Origin: Istiophorus platypterus
Lineage: Eukaryota > Chordata > Actinopteri > Istiophoriformes > Istiophoridae
NCBI GenBank assembly: GCA_016859345.1
Contig: CM029116.1
Coordinates: forward strand, 4,345,143 to 4,409,142
Reading direction: 5' to 3'
DNA length: 64,000 nucleotides
Shown here: positions 1-12,100 of the stretch, one piece after another
Position numbering within the stretch: the first letter of the stretch is position 1
Layout: the number at the start of each line of letters is the position of its first letter
Notes under the pieces: model-generated
Told to the model about the DNA's origin: nothing
The model's input: only the letters and a program-made list of their open reading frames with translations
The model's database searches: none
Translations under genes and position numbers: made by a program

Positions 1-98
1 GGCTTGTTTCTGCGGGCGCAGCCGTCGCCCCAGCTGACCACTCCTGCCAGGAACATACGGCTGCCGGACGGGCTGGACAGAGGACCGCCAGAGTCCCC
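1..98 (-). CDS. st14: st14 exon 19, partial (catalytic Ser)
   Basis: Begins GDSGGPLSSPSGSRMFLAGV and continues VSWGDGCARRNK before the window ends mid-codon. Contains catalytic Ser 798 and the GVVSWGDGC motif. About 20 more residues, the stop codon and the 3' UTR should lie to the left of base 1. Confidence 0.95.
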
Positions 99-3064
99 CT
101 AATGCAAAGACGAACAGAGAAAGATGCAGACAAAAGTTACATATACTAGCTCAGAGGCATTACATGGGGGCAGTGTGGGCTACAATTTCTGTTTTTCCAC
201 TCATTCCACTTATTTTCCTGTCTCTCTTCCCATTTCCTCACCACCTCCTGAAAGCCACAATTCTTAATTATAACAACCAGACACTGTTTTTTCCCATGGC
301 CATGATACCAAGTTAGCTTTAAGAAAATGCTAAAAAAAACAAAACAAAAACCCAACAAACAAACAACTCCCTAAAAAACAAAAAAACAAACAAACAAAAA
401 AAAAAACAAAACAAACAAACAAGGGTTCTGTACAAGTTTTAATTATATACAAAGAGTCTTTTATAACCATGCTATAAATTTAAATAGTTAGGCTAAATTT
501 CTAGATAACCGGTGAATTGGTCTACTGATAAAATCTTAATATTCTGTGCTTTGTAACACGTTCTTGGAGAAAGCTGGGGGGGGGGGAGTTAGAGTCTTTT
601 ATTACCTGACAAGCATCAACTCCTCCAGTCAGCACTCCAGCACACAACATCCGGGACGTGATCTGCCCACTCATCAAATCATTGCACACAGTTTGGTTGA
701 TGATCCGGACCTGGGCCTTTTGCAGCACTTGTGCACCAAATCCTGAAGCACACACACACGTACCATCAGGCTTATGTTAGGGCTTAGATATCATGTTGTC
801 AGGTTGGGGCTCTAACAGCCACTAAACCTCCAGCACTGGCAGTTCCTCATTGGAGAAAAGTTATTGTTTTCTTTCGGCAGGTCCACAGTTAGATGGTGCC
901 GCCACACTAAAAATATTTCAGCAATTCATGAAACCCAAAATATGACGGAGCATCACTAAATAAAACAACATCAACACCAAACCAGTATATTACCACTTTT
1001 GAATTCATAAAAAATATGCAATACATATATAATACTCAGATATGCAAAACGTTGCCTAAATTGTTTTATGTAATTTGATGATTTTCTTTGTTTAGGAATC
1101 AAAATTGAATGATTCTATCTGACCTGCAGGGGATGCAATTGCACATCCATAAAATCAGCAATGACTACTGTTACTACCGATCTACTTTATTACTGCTAAA
1201 TGGGGGGGGGGTATAAATGAGAAACTAATTGATTATTTCAGTATTAGTGGCTACAGGTATTCACCAAAAATGAGAAATATAATGTTTACGCTTGAAAAGG
1301 ACCCACCTCCCTCTCGCGTGGCCCCCCACCCAGTGATCCACACGGTGTTCCCAGTTGGAAAGTCGTGCTGGGGAGCTGGCAAGCAGATTGGCCTGATGTA
1401 GTCGGAGTAGGTGACGGGACTGTCCAGCTCCATCAAGGCAATGTCGTTGTCGAAGGTGTAGGAGTTGTAGTTAGGGTGGGATATGACCTGCTTCAGGTTC
1501 CTCTTCACTATGGCGTTCCCGGTCTTCCGCTGGGTGTGGAGGCCAAGGTAGGCTTCCCAGGTGCTGGGCCTGGAGTATCTGAGGAGACACACAAAACCAG
1601 ATCACAAAAACACGCCGGTAAAACCATCAAGAGGCAGTTCATGTGGCAACAAGCTTCACATCTGAAAATATGTTTGAAAAACATGGTGGTTCAGACCTTG
1701 TTCATGGTTACAGTTAAATGGCAGCGAGTGTGGAAAAGTATGTGACGGCTCAGCCTGCGTCCAAGGTAAACTTAATGTTTAAAAGCATTCGTTCAAGACA
1801 GTTTCAAGAAAAAAAAAAATTGTTTCTGATTGAAGAATCCCACCATAAAGCCACATCAGAGAAAATGCATTAAAATATCTATTGCAAAAAGACTTAAAAT
1901 ACTCTAAACATGCGTCTAAAACCTGCACCAAGGGCCTGGAAGGGTTTCATGGGTGTTAAATAATTCACGTACCCATTCAAGCATCGTGTTGTCGGTAAAA
2001 ACACAGAGGACTAAGGTTTCACTTTGTGCGCGACAAACTGTTTACGGATGCTTCAGAGTCAAGCAGCTGAACTGCCAACTGGGTCGTTTTGTCCCTAATG
2101 ACACATAAAACCGAAAAACTACTTCTGGCCTTTCAGCATGTTTTAAAAGTTTTAGCAGCTTTTATTAAAGTTTTTTTTTCTCTCTCAAGACACAGCAATA
2201 TGAACAGTTTTTGTTGTGCCTGTGTAAACACCATATTAAACTGTATTTTGAAGTATTCTAGACCTTGAATGAGGATAAATTAACCGATTTAACATTAGAT
2301 CTTCTCAGAATTTGGAGAAAAGATTTATTTTCCTGAAGGTGCCTAAAAATCATGTGGCCAGGGCAAAAATACATTGGTGGAGGACTTCAATGTCGTTCTG
2401 CTGTTGCACTAATTTTGATTCCCTCTGGAGAAAGCATCCACTAAATATCTAAGGTGAAAACTGAATGATCGGCGGGCATCTAAAAACTGGATGAACCCAT
2501 CACGAAGGAGCAGTGAGGATGAGCCTATCGGCGAATTGTGGAGGAAGAAAAGGTTTCTGGTCACCAGCGACCACAAAAAGCATAAACTGAGACGCTACCT
2601 TGTCATGCCGTCGTCTTGCACGCAGTGGGCAGCGGTGACCAGCCAGCGCGGACTGATGATGGACGCTCCACACACGTGACCAGAATTTTTGACGTGGAGG
2701 CTGACCTGCCAGGGAAACTCCCCTTCTTCTGCATCCTGGCCGCCCACGATGCGCGACGTCTTAAACATGCTCCTCCCACAGTCTGAAAGAAGTAAAACGA
2801 TAAGTCACTCACAGGGGACGGCTTGCTCTGCAGCTTGCCGCGGTTTCTGAAGCGGAGATAATAACTTAACATTTATTTCATCTTTACACAGAGTCACATG
2901 CAACCCGCTGAGATTTGGTTTGTTGACGTACCACAGTTCTCCTCGTCAGAGCCGTCGTCGCAGTCCGGCGTGCCGTCACATTCTGGGTTCACTTTGCTGA
3001 GGCATTTATTGTTCTTACATCTGTATGTCAGCGCCGTGCAGCTTACACCAGAGGCTATAGAGAC

Positions 3065-3157
<93 letters not shown>

Positions 3158-6100
3158 CAGAGATAGACAGAGACAGACAGAGACAGACAGAGACAGACAG
3201 AGACAGACAGAGACAGAGCAGGGAGGAGATAATTTTACATTTGCAGTGCAAGGTATGTTGTTTTGGATTTTTTTCTCTTATTAAAAACAGCGTTGATAAG
3301 CACTAAAATGATGCTAAAAAGCTCTTTGGAGTTGTTGATTATTCCAGTGTGTTTGGACTTTACATGCGACCCCGACTTCACACATTCATTGATCTATTGA
3401 TTTCTGTAAATTAAAATGATACATATAAAAATATTGATCAAATGACACTGAATGAATGTCCCCCTGAAGAGCTGAAGAGAGTCGGTCAGTAAAAGACCTC
3501 AGGTGGAAGCGCTCCAGTCTCCCGGTAAATCGTTCCACTAATTTTTTGCAAAAATACAATTTAGAAGTTCAAAATAAATAAATAAATAGATTTGGTGACT
3601 TAGATCTGGCGACATTTTTGCAGTTCGGGGCAAAACTCGGCTCACCTCTCTCACAGTCGAGCTCATCTGAACCGTCTCCACAGTCGTCCCGGCCGTCGCA
3701 CCGGTTCTTCTCAGAGACACACTTGTTATTCTTACACATTACTTGTCCTGATTTACATCCACCTTAAAAAAAGAGAACAAGCATGTGTGAGAAAAAAAAA
3801 AAACAAACAAAACTGACCGAGCGGCCATCTAAAAATTACGTCCTCGTACGCATCTGGGGTTCTTACCGCAGTTCAGCTCGTCGGTGCCGTCACCGCAGTC
3901 ATTAATGCCATCACACTTCCAGAACATGGGCTTACACAATCCGTTTTTACAACTGATACTTTGTGAACTGCATTCTGTGGGGAGGAAAAAAAAAGTAAAA
4001 CGGAAAAGAAAGTAATTAGAAAAAGTAGTTATAACCAAAGGTGTGAGTGTAATCTGAGACAATAGCACTTACTGCAGTTTAGCTCGTCACTCATGTCTCC
4101 ACAGTCATTCCAGCCGTCACACCTGAGCCCCGTGTCAATGCAGCGCTGATTTTTGCACTGGAACTTCTTCGGACAAGCTGCGGACGAAAGGGTTAACGTG
4201 TATGATACACCTGTCCCGATGTTGGGAAACAATTGCCATCTGGGGAGAAACCGAGTTACTCACGGTCCTTCATGTCGATGGCCTCAAACTCCGCATCGAA
4301 ACCCCGGTCCACGTAGGAGGCGTCGGAGAAGAACAGCACGCTCATCGTGTTGGTCTTGCTGGTCTCCGTCACCGTCCCATCCGGGTGTTCTCCACACAGT
4401 CTAAAGGATGAGATGCGCAAGGCAGTGACTTGTCTGCTCTGTTGTGTGATCCCTACCTGGTTCTTATTATGCACACAAGCGTGGACTCACTTCTTCCCGT
4501 TGACCTCCACGTAGTCTTTATGACATTCTTTACCGTTTTGCTGCCCGGGCTCCGATATGAGGAACTTTTTGAACGTCAACCTCACGGCCTTGCCGGCGGG
4601 AACCTTGATGATGGAGAGAGATGAGCAAAAAAAAAGAAAAAAAAAAGAAAGATTGAAGAACACGGCAACAATGTGACCTCCCGAGGAGCGAAACTGGACA
4701 GAAACCTGCATGAAACAAACAAACAAACAAACAAAAATGGCTGTTCAGTGTCGTCTCACCTCGATTGACCACTGACACAACATTTGAGGCGGGTAGTAAT
4801 TTGGGAAGTTGGGGGACGAGAAGTTGCCTCTTTCGCCTTTCAGCCGACCGCCACATGTTTTACCTGTGCAAGAAAAAGAAAAAAAGAAAAAAGACAAGTC
4901 TAAATATCTGAACATTTATTAGACGGTTATGGTGCAGAGGTTGTGACAAAGAGGCTCGGGTGAGCGGGAGCTTCAAGCATTGGTCGCTCTACCTTGACTT
5001 CCACGTTTGACCTGTGAGACTTTTGCCCTAAAGCCTGGGTAGTTCATCTTGTCATTTGTGGCCATGGTCACCAGCATAACGTTACCAGAGGACAGGAAGG
5101 TCAGTGGCTCGCTTGGTGAATAGTACCCACACATCCTGTAGGGGGAAAACAGAAAAACAAAAAACGTGCATTTCCTTTACGCATGGTTCTCTGATTGATA
5201 CATCAGGGTGATATGGGCCTGTTCTCAAAATACATTTGATAGTTATGATGCAGGTTTATTTACACTGCATATACAAATTTAATTAGTGGTTGTCTGTGTG
5301 TTGTATCTTCCAGAACAACATATCATATTGGATCAAACATCTTCCTCATGTCAAGAATAAAGATCCTCATTGAATCTGGATCTTCAGCTTTGGCTCAATC
5401 ATACTTTAGTCTTACATTGCCGGCTCCTTTGACATGGGTTCAATTTAATCATAGTCTAAAAGCTTAAAAAAAAAAGATTCTATCATGCAAACGTCAAAGT
5501 TCTTCCTGTTGAGGTCCAGACTGTTTTCCTCTCCCCGGTTTCCAGTTTGGAGAAAGCAAACTCATTCTCACATTTTTTAGCTGAGTCGCTCCCAGATTTA
5601 GACCAAACTGTCACATTGCAAGTGCTGCGACTCAAGCATGAGGCTTAAACCCAGCCAATGTCAGGCAACGGCACCTTGATGCACTGGATCAGGATCCACC
5701 GGAGGCACAGCGTCTGACCAGCAGAGGGCCTTACATACAAAATAAAATCTTCCCTGTCCAAATCTGAATGCATGTACGGCCTGTGCCACTGTATGCAAAT
5801 AAGAGGCAGGTGAGTAAAGGTTGTGCAAAGATGATGCCGACGACTAAAAACTCACTCCTCCATGACGCGGCTCTCGATGGCCACCAGGGAGTCGTAGATC
5901 TTGATGAAATCATTCTTGCAATCCTCCTCCAGGTTCATCGTGTCGAAGTCCAGCTTGATGACATAGTTGGGGTCCGCCCGCAGCTGCCACTGGAGGAAGG
6001 TGTTGGGGGGGTAGGGCCGGTCGGGGAAGCCCGGAGACTGAATCTGCCCGATGTGATTGGTCCTCGTGTGCTCTGAGAACCTAAAAAGTCCTGGGACAGA

Positions 6101-9100
6101 CAACGGGGACATTCAGTGGCGCTCACACTCACAGCTCTGTTAAATCACTGCAGCATTTCACACTCTGTCTGTTGGTTACACTCATCCTAATTTCATTCAG
6201 TGAAACATTAGGGAAAATGACACATTTCACACCCAAATGACAACACTACATAGAATATTATTTTCTGAAAAATACCAGTAAAAACTTTTAGAAGACTTCC
6301 AGTTGTTCTTTTTTTTTTTTATTTGGACATCATTTTAATACTATTTGCTGTTTTTCTATTTATATACGTGAGCTGTCAAAAGATGCCTCAGGTAAAATAA
6401 ATGATGAAGGCAAAACTGAGCACTTACTGCTGTACGACGAAGTAACCAGGCGGGCGTCGAGTGCTGCGTGTGGGCAAACAACAAAGAACACGGAACCGAT
6501 TAAACAGAGGATATTGAGAGCAAAACTTTAAAAATAAATGAATAAAATAAAATAAATAGAACAAGTCCACGACCAGACAGAACCTGATGACCAACTCTAC
6601 AACAAAACACAAGCCAATCAGCACGATAAATACGGACAAACGACAGCAGTCTGGCCAATTAGTTGCTTTGGCTCTACCTGAAGACACCACGTCTGCAACC
6701 ACCAGGGAGTTGCTGAGACGGTACAGGCTACGCTGCTCTTTGTCCACCAGCCTGTCCATGGAGGACATGGCCTTGCTGACAGCCGCCTCTTGGCCCCTGG
6801 GGACGCTGAACTCGGACAAGTAGTAGGCAATGACGCTCCCTTCACTAGGAGACAAGGAACAAATGGTATTAATGCAAAGCAAACTGTCAAAAAAAACAAA
6901 AACAGTCTCACCATAAATAAAAGGGTCAGACTGACGCATCTGCACCAATATATTAGGATTTTATCGGTTCTATATCAAATACTGAAGATTGGTAACTGGT
7001 CGGTGATGGTGGTGATATTATATCCAACCACAGCGATGTCAAAATGGTCATGTGAAATTAAATCTTCCCAGATTGTCCAAACGTAATAGCCATTGATGCA
7101 GCTACAATAATCTAATTTGTCCGGGTTCCAGTTGTAGTGTTGCCTGTTCAAACAAATGATTTTTAATTTGTTTTAATCACTATCAATTATGTCTTTGTGA
7201 TCAATGATCTGTATTTTCTATACCATGGCTCTGTACTCCAAAAAACCCCGAAAAAAACAACAAGAAAAGGCCACTTGTCAATTGTTCCTTAAGTTAGTTT
7301 TCCTCCAAATTGTGGTTACACACAAGCAGACAAAACAAATAGGAACGGAAAGATTAAACTCTAGGTAGAGGTAAAAAAATAAAGGCGTAAACTGAAGCTG
7401 ATTCATAAATGGCTTATTGCTCACTGCCTTACCTGAAAGCCTGAACTGTGGAACCAACATAGTACTTGGCCAGCTGTGGGCTTTTGGAGTAGATGGCTTT
7501 GAGCTGAAAGAGACGGGGAAAAAGAGACCACGACAGAGCGTGAATGAATGAACAACCACTGACAGAGAGATGGCGTGAGCCCGACTCCCCGGGGACACGG
7601 CGGCGGGGCGGCGGGCGGGGCGGCGGCCTGGGCAGCGGTCTCACCTGGGAAGTCACCTGCTTGGCCAGCGCCTTGAACTCGGAGCTGTTGTTGTTCTCGT
7701 AGGCGTCTTCGAACACCTGGTTGGTGATCCGCATGGAGCCGCTGTATATCTGCTTCACACGCACATCTTTACGGACTGCAGGAACACAGAGACGAAACTC
7801 TTTATCTCCGTTTGGGTTTTTGGGGTTTTTTTAATCTCAGTGCTGTATTCTTCCACAGTTTTGCCTTTTGATTGTATTTTTCTTTGTCACTAAGATTTTT
7901 TCCTTTTCATCTCTTTCTGTTGTGATGCTTTGAGTCTCTCCAGCGGACTTATTTCAACTGATGCATCTTTAATCTCTCATTCTAGGTTTCAGTCATTTGC
8001 ATGTGCAAATAAAAAAGCAGAATAAATAGTTTATGACTTGTCTACCAACATTTCATGGAAAAACCAAGTTTGCTTATGTTATTTTGTCATCTTATCATAG
8101 GGAATGTAAAGAAGAGGGCAAAATTAATGTATTTGTTTTCTCTCTTTTGATCTTTATCTTCTAACTCCACTAAAGAAGTCAGACATGGTCCCGTTCGTTT
8201 ATCTCATTGTTTGTTAACAAGAAATCTCAAAACTTGACAACAGATTTCAGTGAATTACGGAGGGATGTCACACCAGGGGCCAAGAAACAAGTATTTTAAT
8301 GTGGATCCAGTCATTTTTTTAAAACTTAAGAACTACCGATTCTTGAGCTGAATAAAAATCCCATATTTCCGCCACTTTTCTTTCATATTTTGAAACGCAC
8401 ACCTGCTCATCCAATCATCGGCTCGTAGCACGAACACACACGGGCACATGCATGGGCACATACACGAGCACACACACACACATACAAAGAGCCGGTAAAG
8501 GCTCTGACAGGATCGGTAAAAACTTTATGGATTTTCTGACGGCCCAACACCCCAGTGATCCGGCGGCCAACGGGGATTTGTCCCCATATGCTCGATGGCC
8601 AGTGTGACTGAGGATGAGAGCTGGGGGATAAGACTGCGTTGGCCGTTGGGTGACTTCCTGATTTGTCGAGTGAGCATCCCGATGGCATCAGCTTGGAAGG
8701 ACGCCATGCTGCAGTACGCGGAAAATTAACTCACATGAAACTGTCAATAAGTTCTATTCAGGCCGACCTCTTTAACCCCCTTGCTGTGCATGCGTTTATT
8801 TGAATGGACAAGGGAGGGGTACTCACAGTGGAAATGCCAGACCAGCAGTCCGGTCATAAGAGCAATAACGGCGGCAAAGATCACCACGCCGACCACGGCC
8901 CCAACTTTTCCTGGACCCTTTTTCTTCTCGAGCTTTTTGTTGTCCGATGCCGGGAGGAACTCGACAGATGTGTCCCAGTCTTTGTCCTGGAAGACAGAGA
9001 ACATGAGCGGAACATAAATCTAGAGAGGACACGTTCTAGGTCTCCAAATATTATTTTCAGCCATTTTGCAGGAGGATTCAACTTTGAAGGCATAAAACTG

Positions 9101-12100
9101 TAAAAGCTTTTTTTTAACCAAGGATGAACCCTTACTTACACTTGTTTTTTTTTTTTTGGGGGGGTGTGTTATGGCTTTCTTTACCCCAGCAGATTATCAG
9201 CTGAAGATAAGTGACAACAGTAGACAGCAAGTAGGTACTTGTGTATTTCAGGAATGCCTCGAGCCTGTGGTCATCTACAGATTTAGATTCTCAACCAGGA
9301 GAATTGTGCTACTGTCGGTTTCCCCCTGAAATACTGACATTTCTTTGACAGGTGGCTTTTTTTTTTCTTTCCCTTAAAAATGGAAACGTGAACAGATTTT
9401 CATTCAAAATCTGCTCACGAAAAAAGCAGAACAGTTTCGGCTCCTTTTTAATGAAGAAGGGAACTAAGAAGGGAACTTCGGGCATGAGTCACAGCACTTA
9501 AGACAGAGACATGGGGGGGGGGGCGGTACAAAGGTTTCACCTTGTGAAATCCTGTCAAACCTGCTTCCAGCAAACTAACCCAGGGATCCGAGGTGGAACA
9601 CAACAGGAGTGTTTGCTCTACCGTGGTATAAAATTAAAGGCCCCTGAAAAGCAGGAAAACTTCACTCGGCCACTGTAGAGAAACTTATACAGGTTTGGGA
9701 CTTAGGAAAGTCAAAGAAAAAAAAAATCAATCCAATGACCCTGCCAGTTTTTTAAATTGCAACCAGGCACCTGCGGCGCAACCTTATGACTCAATTAACT
9801 GTTTCACACACCGACGGTGACTTTCCTTCTTTCTTTCTTTCTTTCTTTCTTTCTTTTTTCTACCTGTTTTTACGCGGGGCTCGAACCGGATGACGGGAAT
9901 TAGGCGGGCGCGGCAACGACTCAGGCTTTAATAAGAATAAAAAAAAGGTCCAAGTCACAGAGCTGATGTTGTGAAAGATCCGTCGAGGCCGCGGAGGAGA
10001 CGCTCGCTCCGGGTTCCCGGCGTCTGGCTCCGTCTTGTTTATCAGCCACATTACACGGATCGCGGCTCCGCTGCCTCGAGTGCTGGAATCAACCAGCTGC
10101 AGATTAAATGGAGGCGGATTCTCAATTAAGAACCAGGGAAAACATGTCACGGCACAGAGTCTCCTCGTAGACAAGCGGGTGTGTGTGTGTGTGTGGTGGG
10201 GGGGGGGGGGGGGGTTCTTGGCCGTAAATCATTTCCAAAATAAGAATAAACAAAGTAGGACCGAGCCTGGGATTCAAGTGTGAGTGTTTAATTGGCTTGT
10301 AAGCAGTTTCTCAGAGTCCGCGTGTTTCAGTCAGCGTCAAAATTACATAAAACAAAACCTGTCATACACCAACAAATCTGACATATTCAAATCCTTAAAC
10401 TGTCGAATACCTAATTTTGTCCACTGTTGAATTGTTATACGCAAACGTCCCCAGCAGCAACAGCGACCGAACGACTAATAAAATAAATAGAATATATATA
10501 AGTGTATAAGTGTAAGTGTGTGTATATATATATATATATATACACTTTTTTTTACAGATAAGCCGCCCCGCTTCGTGAACGTATGGATCGGCCTTGGAGG
10601 GGACTCAGTTTACGTAACAGAGGGGCCCGGGCCGAACAAGTCACGACAGGACGGAGGAACCTGAAGAATTTCCAGTGACGAATGATGACACCTGGGGATG
10701 TTCCCAGATGTGCCAAGCATCCTGCGGTGATACACTAAAAACAAGTAAATAAATAAACAAACAACCAAACAAACAAACAAATAAATATTCAAAATAAATA
10801 AATCGATCGCGATTTCAACAACGTTTGGAGTTGGTTTAAAGGTCAAAGGGTCTTGGGAGTATTTTTTATTATTTGCCTGTTGTGCAGGTGGGAAGAGGCT
10901 GTAGCCCTTTGTTTAGTTTTGCCAACTTTATGGAAATGAGGCGCTTGTCCGTTCGCAGCAAACCTCACCAACCCGTCGCAGGTTACGAGGACGTGCCGGG
11001 GAAGGTTTTTGCCGCTGGACCGAGGCTGTGACTGCCCATTGCGTTTGTGCACTTTTGTCCTCATCCGGACGAAGACACTTAAAAATCGGAGGTATCTGCT
11101 GTCGAGAAATCAAGAGGTGACACCTCTCCCACTTTTATTTTCCCTGTGGGAATAAGAGAGCGCCTCAGTGAAACGGCCCCTATTCGGCTCCTCGGCTGAA
11201 CGCGGCCACATCCTTTTCCGAGTGATAATTGTGGCAGGTGCAGCGTCAAATTTCTGGTAATGAACTTATCATAAGACTTCCATACATAAAGGTCCGCCCT
11301 GCTGTGATATGCTTATTTGCATTAATCTTTGAAAAGTTAACCAAGAACTCTTCTGTTGTTCAGAGCAGTACCCGAGCAGCTGTGATATAAAGTTGTCTAA
11401 AAAAGGTTTGCTAAGGAAGCTATTATGACCGTCATCTCCTCCTAAAGCCATACGGAATCAAATGGCCATGCTAGTGACAATGGTAGCCAGCTGCCACCTT
11501 GTTAAAAAAATAAACAAGAGGATTTTTAGACTCCAGTAAGACCTAGAGGAAGGCACAATGACACCAATTCAAACATGCCAAGGACGGTAAATAGGAAATA
11601 AAGTGGACGGGAAGAAAACACGTTCCCCGCCCACATCCTATGGCAGAAAGAAATGTTGTCCCTGAGGTAAAATTATTTGTTCTGCAGAACTGAACAATAA
11701 AGTTCTCTGGAATCAAGTCTGTTGGACTCCGGTGCCTTTTCTAGGTCTCTGTACTTTATTCTGAAGATAATTCGACCAGCATCTAGAATTATGACATCTA
11801 GGCCTAGGAGACACTAATAGCAACAAAACAAAAAGGTGTCGAGGTTCGGGCGGGACTCGACTCAGTCTCCGACTGGTCCGGACTGGGTCCTCCAGTCCAT
11901 CCTGGAAGAACCACATCACAGGACAACACAGAGGGAGGGAGGGGGGGGGACTAACCCCTCATGTCTGAATCGCCGTGGGAGAGTTCACTTAACTGTGACC
12001 CGGGCTTTTATTTAACCAAGTTTGTCTCCTGCAGCAGTTTTGGTGGTTTCACTGTTAGATGCCCCCCCCTCCCTCCCATTGTTAGACAAATATGCACCAA

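Noticed and set aside
3015..3284. Ser-Leu and Arg-Glu repeat ORFs around 3015-3284
   Set aside because: They are translations of the compound microsatellite and do not continue into a conserved protein.
9860..9925. Minus-strand B-box-like GGTTCGAGCCC followed by a GAAA tail, a second possible SINE
   Set aside because: I could not find a matching A box at the usual distance, and the T-arm stem does not pair well.
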